A stretch of DNA of 64,000 bases from G965207335 sp965207335 (GTDB lineage Bacteria > Pseudomonadota > Gammaproteobacteria > PS1 > Pseudothioglobaceae). Below, one piece after another: positions 1 to 7,865 of the stretch. The DNA is taken from positions 1,612,001-1,676,000 of the forward strand of contig OZ242267.1 of NCBI GenBank assembly GCA_965207335.1. The letters are read 5' to 3'. Under the pieces are notes generated by a model. That model was not told where the DNA came from. It ran no database searches and saw nothing but the letters and a program-made list of their open reading frames with translations. The position numbers and the translations under genes are program-made. Each line of letters begins with the position of its first letter. Position 1 is the first letter of the stretch.

Positions 1-573
1 AGTATTATCAATAAACAAGTATTATTTTCTTGGCTTAAAACTACGCTCAATTTCTTTTTAATACCTATGTTTACTGCTGCGGTTATGTCTATTACCCTAA
101 TATTTTTTAACGATGTAATTAATTCTTTGCGAGAATTAACAGCCACCACTACCATTTTTAATAAAGACATAGCTACTGCCTTATTAGTGGCAATATTTAG
201 TATAGGTATGCACTGGAAAGCCCCAGAGTTTGCAGCAGGTATATCAGGCGGTATGATGAGTGGTGCTGGTTCAATAGCAGGTGCAGCTGCTGCTGTTGGT
301 GGTGGTGCCTGGGCATTATCTAAAGGTGTTGTAACTACACCAACCAATGTAGTATCTGGTTTTAGAGGCGGTAATATTGGTAATCCTGGTGGTGCTAGTT
401 ATAGAGGTGGGCAGTTTATGCAGGATATGTATCAAAAACTTAGAGCAGGAGGCACTCATTTTGATGATACCACGCCACCACTTAGCAACCAAGGAGGCAC
501 TATGACATCGCATACACCATCTCCCACACCAACACCACCAACACCACCACTTAGCAACCAAGGAGGTAAATAA
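1..573 (+). CDS. VirB6/TrbL-family inner-membrane T4SS protein, C-terminal part (gene starts before the window)
   Basis: The reading frame is open from base 1 and runs through to the stop at 571..573, so this is the end of a longer gene; the first in-window Met (67) is internal. Two hydrophobic stretches (around MFTAAVMSITLIFF and IATALLVAIFSIGM) are followed by an Ala/Gly-rich segment (GGMMSGAGSIAGAAAAVG) and a low-complexity Gly/Pro/Thr tail. That layout is typical of VirB6/TrbL polytopic channel proteins of type IV secretion systems. The tail contains PPLSNQGG twice, from a DNA repeat that returns about 600 bp downstream. The assignment rests on composition, topology and position ahead of virB7/virB8-like genes; there is no catalytic motif to check. 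Confidence 0.6.
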   Translation, partial: SIINKQVLFSWLKTTLNFFLIPMFTAAVMSITLIFFNDVINSLRELTATTTIFNKDIATALLVAIFSIGMHWKAPEFAAGISGGMMSGAGSIAGAAAAVGGGAWALSKGVVTTPTNVVSGFRGGNIGNPGGASYRGGQFMQDMYQKLRAGGTHFDDTTPPLSNQGGTMTSHTPSPTPTPPTPPLSNQGGK

Positions 574-580
574 TGATAAA

Positions 581-838
581 TTATGGCAAAAATAGTTTAA
601 ATAATGCAAATACCAAGCCAAAACTAATAGCGTGCATAGCTATTACCCATTTGATTAGGCGCAGTTCTAAGTCTTTTAAGTCTGCTTTTAAGTCTGCTTT
701 GGTAACTAACTCTCCTGCAATAATATCATCTATTGCCTCTTTTAAAGCTTTAGATTGCACCTTGGCTTGTGCATCTGGCACACCAACTGCTATGAGCTCA
801 TCCATATACTTGATGGTATCAAAGGTAATTGCTGCCAT
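581..838 (-). CDS. Small coiled-coil protein with C-terminal membrane anchor (DUF1640/CCDC90-like), copy 1
   Basis: An 85-residue protein. The N-terminus (MAAITFDTIKYMDELIAVGV) is followed by a charged, heptad-like middle (KADLKADLKDLELRL) and one C-terminal transmembrane helix (WVIAMHAISFGLVFALFKLF). This layout resembles short bacterial DUF1640/CCDC90-type proteins, which are often found near toxin-like or mobile genes; their function is not established. It lies antisense inside an otherwise + strand transfer operon, next to a close paralogue at 869..1141. A longer + strand frame covers the same bases, but its translation is low-complexity and lacks family features, whereas the two minus-strand paralogues keep protein-level similarity. 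Family assignment is from memory of the pattern. Confidence 0.65.
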   Translation of the reverse strand: MAAITFDTIKYMDELIAVGVPDAQAKVQSKALKEAIDDIIAGELVTKADLKADLKDLELRLIKWVIAMHAISFGLVFALFKLFLP

Positions 839-1164
839 GTTGTTGTTTAATAATAAAAATTGTAAGTATTATAATAATTTAATCAATGTAACTACCAAGC
901 CAATAGTAATAGCGTGCATAGCAATAGCCCATTTAACTAGGCGAATTTCTAAGGTATTTATTTTTTCTGTTAATTTATTTTCAGTTGCTAGTATGTCTGC
1001 TTTTGTTGCTAAATCACTACTGACAATATCATCTACTGCCTCTTTTAAGGCTTTAGATTGCACTTTAGCTTGCTTTTCTGGCACACCAACTGCTATGAGC
1101 TCATCCATATACTTGATGGTATCAAAGGTAATTGCTGCCATGTTGTTGTTTAATAATAAAAATT
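774..1164 (-). repeat. 88-bp perfect direct repeat at the 5' ends of the two small coiled-coil genes
   Basis: Bases 774..861 and 1077..1164 are identical by eye. Each copy covers the first 21 codons plus about 25 bp of upstream sequence of the genes starting at 838 and 1141. Confidence 0.9.
869..1141 (-). CDS. Small coiled-coil protein with C-terminal membrane anchor (DUF1640/CCDC90-like), copy 2
   Basis: A 90-residue paralogue of the 581..838 protein with an identical first 21 residues, a diverged coiled-coil middle (ATENKLTEKINTLEIRLVKW) and the same C-terminal membrane helix. The start codons and about 25 bp upstream fall inside an 88-bp perfect DNA repeat shared by the two genes, so the duplication is recent or maintained by gene conversion at the 5' end while the middles diverged. 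Both genes run against the surrounding operon and sit between copies of the virB6 tail repeat, so they look like an inserted cassette. Function unknown; interaction with the neighbouring secretion machinery cannot be inferred from sequence. Confidence 0.65.
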   Translation of the reverse strand: MAAITFDTIKYMDELIAVGVPEKQAKVQSKALKEAVDDIVSSDLATKADILATENKLTEKINTLEIRLVKWAIAMHAITIGLVVTLIKLL

Positions 1165-1201
1165 ATATTATAACACCACTTAACAACCAAGGAGGTAAAT
1201 A

Positions 1202-1294
1202 ATGCTTAAAAACAAAAGCTTTACTTTTATAGAATTGCTAATAATTATAATAATTGTTGCTATAGTAATTAGTAGTAGTAGGGTAGTAATATGA
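1202..1294 (+). CDS. Very short prepilin-like peptide (30 aa)
   Basis: A 30-codon ORF with a strong AAGGAGG ribosome binding site ending 5 bp before the ATG, and a stop that overlaps the next ATG (ATGA at 1291..1294). The sequence after the basic start is FTFIELLIIIIIVAIV, very close to the N-terminal helix of type IV prepilins/pseudopilins (F-T-L-I-E-L-L with the conserved Glu at position 5). It stops where a globular pilin domain would begin. It may be a genuine micro-prepilin, a relic of a larger minor pilin, or a translational-coupling leader for the lipoprotein. The RBS and overlap argue that it is translated. Confidence 0.5.
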   Translation: MLKNKSFTFIELLIIIIIVAIVISSSRVVI

Positions 1295-1452
1295 ATATTA
1301 AAAATATAATAATACTTATATCTTTATATCTTTTATTGGGTTGCAGTTCTATTTCCAGTAAAAATAAAGATAGCGGCTTAGTAAAAAGCCCATGTGCTTG
1401 TTTAGATAGTGAGTTTATAGATGTTAATAATAATGAGATAATAAATGTTTGA
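1291..1452 (+). CDS. Small lipoprotein, VirB7-like
   Basis: A 53-residue protein with a short lipoprotein signal (IIILISLYLLLGCSS; lipobox L-L-G-C) and a small mature part containing SPCACLD. Size, lipobox and position directly before a virB8 gene fit VirB7, the outer-membrane lipoprotein that supports VirB9 in the T4SS core complex. VirB7 proteins are poorly conserved, so position is the main evidence. The start overlaps the preceding mini-ORF by 4 bp. The signal-peptide DNA carries one of six perfect copies of the 16-mer ATATCTTTATATCTTT (1318..1333). Confidence 0.6.
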   Translation: MNIKNIIILISLYLLLGCSSISSKNKDSGLVKSPCACLDSEFIDVNNNEIINV

Positions 1453-1503
1453 TAAAAATAGCCAAAAACACAAAGATAACCTAGCATTTATTAGAGGGAG
1501 TGC

Positions 1504-2118
1504 ATGATAGCAATAGAGAGTTACCGCCAAGCAATTCGCAATAATAGAATATTAGTTAAAATTATTGCTATTTTAGCAATACTAATACTTGTGCTTACTA
1601 TTGCTCTTGCTTTGTTGTTTCCACTTAAAAAAACAGAGTATGTGCTATATGAGTTTAGTCCTTACGGTATTAGCTATAAAAAAATAGCATCCTCAGAGGA
1701 TGTAATAGAACGAAGTGAGATTTTAGTAGGTGCGTTTATGAGAAACTATGTATTTAATAGAGAGGTAATAGATAATTTAACAGAGGCAGATAGGTTTTTA
1801 AAAATTGCTGAACAATCAAGCACCGAAGTATTTGAGCAATTTAAAGAGTTGTATAACAAAATAAAACTGAATTTAGGAGAAAAAGGCACTAGAAAAATAG
1901 AAATTAAAATTGATTATCCGTTTAATAATGATTATAACGCCTTTGTATATGTTGTTGAGTTTATGGTAATAAATATAAAAAATAACAAAGAGGTTAAGCA
2001 ACATTACAAAGCCATAATTGGCTATGAGTTAAATGAGCAAAAAATACGCCTTGATAATTTTACACAAAATCCGCTGGGTGTAGATGTTGTTAGTTATTCA
2101 ATTTATAAATTACAATAA
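1504..2118 (+). CDS. virB8: VirB8-family T4SS inner-membrane protein
   Basis: A 204-residue protein with a short cytoplasmic N-terminus (SYRQAIRNNRILVK), one transmembrane helix (about residues 20-40) and a periplasmic domain ending in NPLGVDVVSYSIYKL. This N-P-x-G-x-x-V-x-x-Y pattern at the C-terminus is characteristic of VirB8/TrbF. VirB8 is an assembly factor of the inner-membrane complex and contacts VirB10 and pilus components. The ATG follows a GAGGGAG ribosome binding site. The next gene starts 2 bp after the stop. Confidence 0.85.
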   Translation: MIAIESYRQAIRNNRILVKIIAILAILILVLTIALALLFPLKKTEYVLYEFSPYGISYKKIASSEDVIERSEILVGAFMRNYVFNREVIDNLTEADRFLKIAEQSSTEVFEQFKELYNKIKLNLGEKGTRKIEIKIDYPFNNDYNAFVYVVEFMVINIKNNKEVKQHYKAIIGYELNEQKIRLDNFTQNPLGVDVVSYSIYKLQ

Positions 2119-2119
2119 T

Positions 2120-2893
2120 ATGAAAATTACAATAATATTTATATCTTTATATCTTTTTATTAGCACAACTAATGCTACTATTTATGACGAGTTTAAGCAT
2201 GGTAATATTGCCATCAATACTGATTTAGAAATGCTAAATGTTAGTTATGATCCATTAAATAATAATAGGGCAATTATAACTAATATTAAACAGTGTTATA
2301 ATGATATATGTCAAGTTGCATTAGATATTAAAACCTCAAGTTTTATTAAATTACCAGATGACAGCATAATTGATAATTACATATTGGGCGATAACTACCA
2401 TTTTAAATTTATTAAAAAAAGCAGCAATACTGCTATTATTTATGCCATAGATAATAAGCACGAGACAAATTTAACAATTATCACAAAAAGCGGTAATATA
2501 TATCCATTGCATTTAGTTACTAATACTAATGCAGTTGATTTGGTTGTTAATATTAACAAGGGCAATACAACAGAAATTATTAGCACCGATACCAGTAATG
2601 CCATTATAGTTATTGATAAACCGGTTACTAAAACAGTTGCAATAGGCACATTAACTGAGTATTTAGATATAGACTTAACAAGCGTTAGTCTAAAAGATGT
2701 GCTTAATAATATCTTACTTGGCTGGGATGTTAGATTTAATAAAAATGTCAATACAGATAAAATAGTATCATTAACTGCTGAAATATCATCAAAACTAACA
2801 AGAAAAGAAGCTGTTGAGCAAATACTAGCAAAACTAAATTACCGAGCTTTATTTTATAACCAAAAGAAAATAGTAATAATAACTACAATATGA
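2120..2893 (+). CDS. VirB9-like N-domain fused to a secretin-type STN domain (PilL/TcpQ position)
   Basis: About 257 residues from the ATG at 2120, chosen because it opens a signal peptide (MKITIIFISLYLFISTTNA). The first about 150 mature residues parallel the true VirB9 encoded at 10857: both have an early DEF, then an I-K-x-C-Y segment, a F/V-I-K-L-P stretch, a L-G-D turn and a D-x-V-V-x-x segment. The last about 75 residues (DIDLTSVSLKDVLNNILLGW ... QKKIVIITTI) resemble the STN/TcpQ domain found before secretins. It lies directly upstream of the secretin gene and overlaps it by 4 bp, the place where R64 has pilL. It probably docks the secretin, perhaps linking it to the VirB7-9-10 core; that link is inference. 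Confidence 0.65.
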   Translation: MKITIIFISLYLFISTTNATIYDEFKHGNIAINTDLEMLNVSYDPLNNNRAIITNIKQCYNDICQVALDIKTSSFIKLPDDSIIDNYILGDNYHFKFIKKSSNTAIIYAIDNKHETNLTIITKSGNIYPLHLVTNTNAVDLVVNINKGNTTEIISTDTSNAIIVIDKPVTKTVAIGTLTEYLDIDLTSVSLKDVLNNILLGWDVRFNKNVNTDKIVSLTAEISSKLTRKEAVEQILAKLNYRALFYNQKKIVIITTI

Positions 2894-4323
2894 AAACAAA
2901 TATAATAATACTTATATCTTTATATCTTTTATTTGGCTGCAGTGGCAATACTGATATTATTAAAAACAAAAAACCTATACTAAATATTCAAAAATCAGTT
3001 AAAACTACACCCGTCACACAGCATTATATTGCAGTTGATGATGCAGATAGCTTGTTGCTTGATAATTTAGTTAATATTAATGTTGAAAAAATTAGCCTAA
3101 TTGATAGCATTACTAAGGCTGTGTCTGGCGTTAATGTTGTAGCTAGGGATAATAATGTTAATTTAAGTAGAATTATCGCAGTTAGAGCCAACAAACTTAA
3201 ACTAAAAAATTATCTTAAACTATTAGAAAATATTACTGGCTATGACTTAGAGTTAATTAACAATCAAGTCTTAATATCATCTATGATTACTAAGTTGTGG
3301 AATCTAGCCGCTATTGCTAGTATGCCAAATGCAAATATCAGTGTTACTAATAAAAATAACGCTAATAATACAAATATTACGATTAAAAATGACGAGTGGT
3401 TAGATGTAGTTAATAATGTTAAACAAATATTAGCTTACGACAATAATAAAACTAATAAAAAACAACAAATAAGACAAAATCTTTTTACTAATCGCAGGCT
3501 TGGGACAATAACAGCAATTACCACGCCTGAGAAAATTAAATTAGTTGATAGTTATTTAACTAAAGTAATTAATGATAGCAATAAACAAATAGCACTAGAG
3601 ATTAAAATTTTTGATGTTAGTCTTAATGAAAATCATAATACAGGTATTGATTTTAATTTGTTAAGTAAAGGTAATAATGGTGAGTTTGGCATAAACATAG
3701 TTAGTAATATCGCTGCTAATGTGGTTAGGGGGTTAACAGTAGGCACACTTAATACTGCCAATCCACTTATTAAAAAAGATATTCAATTAAGTGCACTTTT
3801 TAATATTTTAAATACTTTTGGTGACACTAGAATAATATCAGAGCCATTTATAACACTAACAAATGGTATGAGTTCTCAATTAAATGCCGCTAATGCTTTT
3901 AGGTTTGTTGCTAGTATTAAAGCAAATACTGATCAAAATGGTAATGTAGTGCAAACCTCAGAGTTAGAGGATTTAGAGGTTGGTGTGCAAATACAAATAA
4001 CAGCTAGAATAGTTGCTAAAAATAAAATATTAATACAAGTAGCGCCCAATATTACTAGTCTTGATTCATTTACTGCTATTACAACAGGCACTGGTAACAA
4101 TCAGCAAACATTTCAAATACCTAATACCACCTTACAAAACTTAATTACTCAGGTAATTGTAGAAGACGGCAAGACTATTGTAATTGGTGGACTTATTAGC
4201 GAAAAAGTAGCAGATAGTGCTAAAAAAACTAATAGTAAATTTTTCTCATTTTTAGATAGTGAAAATTTAGCTTATGATAGAAGAGAATTAATAATGGCTA
4301 TTAGGCCAACAATATTAAATTAA
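2890..4323 (+). CDS. pilN: Type IVB pilus secretin lipoprotein (PilN-like)
   Basis: A 477-residue outer-membrane secretin. It has a lipoprotein signal (IIILISLYLLFGCSG), N-domains with the SLIDSITKAVSGVNVVARDN and KLKNYLKLLENITGYDLELI segments, then the C-terminal secretin gate (IALEIKIFDVSLNENHNTGI; FGDTRIISEPFITLTNGM; VEDGKTIVIGGLISEK; DRRELIMAIRP). These four segments are the conserved secretin signature. Length is slightly below R64 PilN. It forms the outer-membrane pore for pilus extrusion and is probably assembled with the STN fusion encoded just upstream. Confidence 0.85.
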   Translation: MKTNIIILISLYLLFGCSGNTDIIKNKKPILNIQKSVKTTPVTQHYIAVDDADSLLLDNLVNINVEKISLIDSITKAVSGVNVVARDNNVNLSRIIAVRANKLKLKNYLKLLENITGYDLELINNQVLISSMITKLWNLAAIASMPNANISVTNKNNANNTNITIKNDEWLDVVNNVKQILAYDNNKTNKKQQIRQNLFTNRRLGTITAITTPEKIKLVDSYLTKVINDSNKQIALEIKIFDVSLNENHNTGIDFNLLSKGNNGEFGINIVSNIAANVVRGLTVGTLNTANPLIKKDIQLSALFNILNTFGDTRIISEPFITLTNGMSSQLNAANAFRFVASIKANTDQNGNVVQTSELEDLEVGVQIQITARIVAKNKILIQVAPNITSLDSFTAITTGTGNNQQTFQIPNTTLQNLITQVIVEDGKTIVIGGLISEKVADSAKKTNSKFFSFLDSENLAYDRRELIMAIRPTILN

Positions 4324-4325
4324 TT

Positions 4326-5162
4326 ATGTATGCACTGGGATTAAATATATTATATAAAAACAGGCAATACAATATTGTCCAAGATAGAGTAATAACTGAC
4401 TTATCGTATATTAGTGATGATGAGTTTATTTTTGCGTCTATTGCAAATTTACATTTTGCTACAAACTATAAAGAAATAGAAAAAACTAAAAATATTATTG
4501 GATTTTGGCATACACTACTTGCTAATACCTCTTATGATTTAAGTAATTTATTTATCCAAATTAAACCTCAAAATAAGCAAGCCGGAGCGTTTTTGCAGAT
4601 AAATAATAATGTTGTTGTATCTGGTATTTGTTTAGCAGGTGCAAATATACCTAATCATATTAATTTAGAAGTTGCAGAATTATTAGAATTTAGCAGTAAT
4701 AAAATTAAAAATATTGTTGCTATAAAATCACCTATTGAGATTGATAAAAAACATCGTGCTAAAAGGAAGAAGTTTATTTTATCGTTATTGGTGTTATGGG
4801 CTGTTGTTTTTATTGTTATTGCTACAACTTATTTTATATTACAACAAAAAAATTCAGTAATTTTAGCAAGTATAACAAAAGCACAATATAGACTTAATTT
4901 AGTTAATACTGGCATTGATAATTACAAAAAAATAAATTACAAAAAAAGCAAATACACAACAGAGCATCTAAATATATTAAACCAACTATTGTTATGCCCT
5001 TATGCAAACATGCAGGGAGATATTAATTTTGATATTAGCAAAGCATCACTTGTTATTGATGACAAAGATATTGAGTGCTTAACTGCTAATAATAGTGATT
5101 TTAACATTATTCAAAAACCAAAAAAAACAACTATTAATTGGAGTATAAAAAATGAGTATTAA
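4326..5162 (+). CDS. pilO: PilO-like type IVB pilus assembly protein
   Basis: A 278-residue protein with a soluble N-terminal part of about 150 residues, a basic patch (KKHRAKRKKFI), one transmembrane helix (about 155-175) and a short periplasmic C-terminal region with two cysteines (LLLCPY, DIECLTA). Topology and position between the secretin and PilP/PilQ match the PilO family of thin (type IVB) pili, which links the inner-membrane platform to the secretin. Primary sequence is diverged, so gene order carries most of the weight. The 3' end overlaps the next ORF by 11 bp. Confidence 0.6.
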   Translation: MYALGLNILYKNRQYNIVQDRVITDLSYISDDEFIFASIANLHFATNYKEIEKTKNIIGFWHTLLANTSYDLSNLFIQIKPQNKQAGAFLQINNNVVVSGICLAGANIPNHINLEVAELLEFSSNKIKNIVAIKSPIEIDKKHRAKRKKFILSLLVLWAVVFIVIATTYFILQQKNSVILASITKAQYRLNLVNTGIDNYKKINYKKSKYTTEHLNILNQLLLCPYANMQGDINFDISKASLVIDDKDIECLTANNSDFNIIQKPKKTTINWSIKNEY

Positions 5163-5562
5163 AGCAGTAATAACAAATATAGTGGTATTAGTGCTGATAA
5201 TGCTTGGACTATATTTTAATTTTGATATTGAACTAGATACAAAACTATCTGGCTTAGAAAATAGCCTAACAAAACAAAAAATTAACCTAACTAAGTTAAA
5301 TGCTACTCATTATGCTAGTGATGTGGTTAATGCTACTAAGCAGTATAAGATTTTAGCTGATTATAGTAATATTTTAGGGCTAAAAACAGAGATTATAAAC
5401 AAAACAAATACTGGACTTAGGGTAGCAATTATTGGTGATACGCTAATTATTATTAGTTTAGCTAAAGAATTATTACAAAGTCTTTTTAAAATAAAAATTG
5501 AAAAACTAAATATAAAAAATAATCTCTCAACAATACAGGTATTGATTTATGGCACAATATAA
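5152..5562 (+). CDS. Small bitopic pilus-operon protein, function not recognised
   Basis: A 136-residue protein with one N-terminal transmembrane helix (AVITNIVVLVLIMLGLYF), a short coiled-coil-like stretch (LSGLENSLTKQKINLTKLNA) and a small alpha/beta C-terminal half. This is the topology of PilN/PilO-type alignment proteins of other type IV pili and of GspM, but no sequence signature is visible. It overlaps the PilO-like gene upstream (11 bp) and the PilP-like gene downstream (14 bp), so it is translationally coupled inside the pilus operon and likely part of the inner-membrane platform. Confidence 0.6.
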   Translation: MSIKAVITNIVVLVLIMLGLYFNFDIELDTKLSGLENSLTKQKINLTKLNATHYASDVVNATKQYKILADYSNILGLKTEIINKTNTGLRVAIIGDTLIIISLAKELLQSLFKIKIEKLNIKNNLSTIQVLIYGTI

Positions 5563-6049
5563 TATAATAATATTTATATCTTTATATCTTTTTGTTAGTA
5601 TTTGTAATGCTACTGATGCGATTAGTGCTATTATTGATAAAAGAAAAGCACGACAAATAGTAATATATGATTTAAAACAAAAGCAACAACTGTGGCAAAC
5701 TAGACTAGCAGCTAGCAAAATTTTAGCACAATGTAAAAAGCTTAAGGTGGACTGTGAAAATACTTATAAAATCCCTGAGCGAATTTTACCTCAAGACATT
5801 AAAACTGGCAAAAAAGATAAACAAACATTTTACTTTGAAAATCAAGCAGCACCTAAGTTAGTATCAGTATTAGCTGCAAACGCACAACTTAAAAGCAATA
5901 ACCAAGAATATGTTTATAACACTTATTTTGCTCAAAACGACATAACGCCTGATGGATGGCAGTTAATACAAGTTAACAACGGCTCTGTTTCTTTACAACA
6001 CATAAAGACTAAAAGAACAAAGTTAGTGCAACTATTTTGGGGTAATTAA
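5549..6049 (+). CDS. pilP: PilP-like periplasmic pilus biogenesis protein
   Basis: A 166-residue protein with a signal peptide (NIIIFISLYLFVSICNA), a helical segment rich in Gln/Lys (LKQKQQLWQTRLAASKILAQ) and a C-terminal beta-type region (GWQLIQVNNGSVSLQHI). Size, secretion signal, helical N-terminal region and position ahead of the ATPase agree with R64-type PilP, a periplasmic pilus biogenesis protein. Two Cys (CKKLKVDC) may form a disulfide. The signal-peptide DNA contains another perfect copy of the 16-mer repeat (5576..5591). Confidence 0.65.
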   Translation: MAQYNIIIFISLYLFVSICNATDAISAIIDKRKARQIVIYDLKQKQQLWQTRLAASKILAQCKKLKVDCENTYKIPERILPQDIKTGKKDKQTFYFENQAAPKLVSVLAANAQLKSNNQEYVYNTYFAQNDITPDGWQLIQVNNGSVSLQHIKTKRTKLVQLFWGN

Positions 6050-6050
6050 T

Positions 6051-7865
6051 ATGTGGCAAAAAATAACAAATTATTTATTAGATAAGGATTTAATTAGTCA
6101 ATCAACACTAGGTGCTATTACACCGCCCAGCAGTGATGCACTCATCATAAATACTCTTGCTGATAATGGCATTAAGTCAGTTGATATAGTATCCACAATA
6201 GCATATGTTTGTAATTTTCCTAAAACTAATACCGTAATTGAAAATAACAGCCATTGTATTGAAAATGATATTTTATATATACAAAACCCACTAGATAATG
6301 AGCAAATAACTAATTATATCATTAAACTTAATACTGGTAATATGCAATTTAAGCAAATTGGCATAGCACCTGTTGGTTATCATACAGCAAGTAACAGTAA
6401 TGTTAGTGAAATTAAACATACGCTAGATGATATTATTAGTTTTGCTATTGATAATAACGCAACCGACATACATATCGCACCAAGAAATACCAAGACTGCT
6501 TATTTTAGGTTTAGGATTCAAGGTAATTTAATATCTGGTGCTAAAAATGATATACCTTTAGATGACTACCAAATACTAGCAAATCAATTATTAATATTAT
6601 CTGGAGAGGATCCGGGGGTTTTTACTCACTGCGTTGCTGCTAAATTTAAACTAGAAAATAATTCTAATATCACTATTCGTATTGAAATGATACCAACAGA
6701 TTTTATTTTTAGTGATGGTTTTAAAGTGCCAAGATTTACACTAAGAGTGCAACAAAGCAATTCTAATGAAATTTATGCTATCAAAGATTTAAAATTATCG
6801 CAATATATTATTGAGCAGTTAAAAATGCTATGTAGTAAAAATCAAGGCTTAATATATGTTACTGGTCCCACTGGCTCTAGTAAGACAACATTAATTTATG
6901 CTTTGATTAAATTTATTCAAGCAAATAATACTAATCTATCAATCAGCACCCTAGAAGAACCAATAGAAATTAATATTCCCGGTGTTGATCAAACTGAGAT
7001 TAATGACAAAGCAAAAATGAGTTTTGCTAATGATGTTAAAGCATTTATGCGTCTAGACTCAGATGTATTGCTCATTGGTGAAACTAGAGACAATATAACA
7101 GCACAACATACAATATCATTAGCAAATACTGGGCATTTAACGCTATCTACGCTACACACTAATACCGCTATATCCAGCATTAATAGGCTTGATGATTTAG
7201 GTGTAAATTTAGCAAAAATTAGCGATACTCTAACGGCGATTATTGGCGTTAGATTGGTGCGTAAAGTATGTGCTAAATGCTCCACAGTTGTCAATATTAC
7301 TAATGACTTATTAACAGCAATTAATAAATATTTACAAACAGAAAAAAAGATAATTAAATTAGCAAATAAAAATGGCTGTAAAAGTTGTATTAATGGTTAT
7401 AGTGGCAGGACTACTGTATGCGAATTGTTTGTACTAAATAAAGATGCGAGACAAATAATTAGAGATAGTTACAGCGAGCAAGCACTTATTGATTATTTTT
7501 TGACAACAAGGCAAAAACAAGGCTTTTTCTGGTGCGATGGTTTTAGATTATTACTAGATAGCATTACAACACTAGACGAGTTAATAGCTAAGTTACCAGA
7601 TGATGTTGTTAATAATAATCTAATTTTGCTAAGTAAAAATCTTAGCATTAATAAAAATAAAGAAAGTAATAATACTAGAGAAAATACCAAAAATAAAAAA
7701 ATAGATAATAAAGAAGTGCCTAAAAAAAGAGGCAGAGGCAGACCGCCTAAAAATGCTGTAAAAGAAAGCGGTAATACTCAAGCAAAAGACATTAAAAATA
7801 AGGAAGATGATTTTACTACAGATGAAATAAACCAATTTTTAAAGAATGCTTCTAATAGTGAATAA
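6051..7865 (+). CDS. pilQ: Type IV pilus assembly ATPase (PilQ/PilB class) with C-terminal AT-hook tail
   Basis: A 604-residue GspE/PilB-type secretion ATPase. Walker A is GPTGSSKTT (about 272-280; the family usually has GSGKTT). An Asp/His box (NATDIHIAPR) lies in the N-terminal half and Walker B is VLLIGETRD (about 339-347). The TGHLTLSTLHTN motif follows, and a CAKC...CKSC zinc site (407/410 and 443/446) as in PilB/GspE. It powers pilus polymerisation at the cytoplasmic face. Beyond the normal domain is a Lys/Asn-rich tail with RGRGRPP (about 560-566), a textbook AT-hook DNA-minor-groove motif, unusual for this family. It is followed closely by a small ORF and the prepilin gene. Confidence 0.9.
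   Translation: MWQKITNYLLDKDLISQSTLGAITPPSSDALIINTLADNGIKSVDIVSTIAYVCNFPKTNTVIENNSHCIENDILYIQNPLDNEQITNYIIKLNTGNMQFKQIGIAPVGYHTASNSNVSEIKHTLDDIISFAIDNNATDIHIAPRNTKTAYFRFRIQGNLISGAKNDIPLDDYQILANQLLILSGEDPGVFTHCVAAKFKLENNSNITIRIEMIPTDFIFSDGFKVPRFTLRVQQSNSNEIYAIKDLKLSQYIIEQLKMLCSKNQGLIYVTGPTGSSKTTLIYALIKFIQANNTNLSISTLEEPIEINIPGVDQTEINDKAKMSFANDVKAFMRLDSDVLLIGETRDNITAQHTISLANTGHLTLSTLHTNTAISSINRLDDLGVNLAKISDTLTAIIGVRLVRKVCAKCSTVVNITNDLLTAINKYLQTEKKIIKLANKNGCKSCINGYSGRTTVCELFVLNKDARQIIRDSYSEQALIDYFLTTRQKQGFFWCDGFRLLLDSITTLDELIAKLPDDVVNNNLILLSKNLSINKNKESNNTRENTKNKKIDNKEVPKKRGRGRPPKNAVKESGNTQAKDIKNKEDDFTTDEINQFLKNASNSE

Larger units (their letters stand above)
475..1204 (+). repeat. Three direct copies of the virB6 3'-tail sequence
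   Basis: CCACTTAGCAACCAAGGAGG occurs at 478..497 and 547..566 and, with one change, at 1177..1196. The last two copies continue identically through GGTAAATAATG. Copies 1 and 2 encode the PPLSNQGG tail of the VirB6-like protein. Copy 3 is no longer attached to that gene and supplies a strong ribosome binding site (AAGGAGG) for the small prepilin-like ORF at 1202. Two minus-strand genes lie between copies 2 and 3. Confidence 0.85.

Noticed and set aside
316..621. Minus-strand 101-aa ORF rich in Cys and Trp
   Set aside because: Antisense to the Gly/Pro/Thr-rich virB6 tail; the odd composition is explained by the low-complexity sequence on the other strand.
573..1202. Long + strand ORF of 209 codons after virB6
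   Set aside because: It is the antisense shadow of two related minus-strand genes. Its internal repeat reflects their duplication, and its end (TPLNNQGGK) is just the detached virB6 tail copy.
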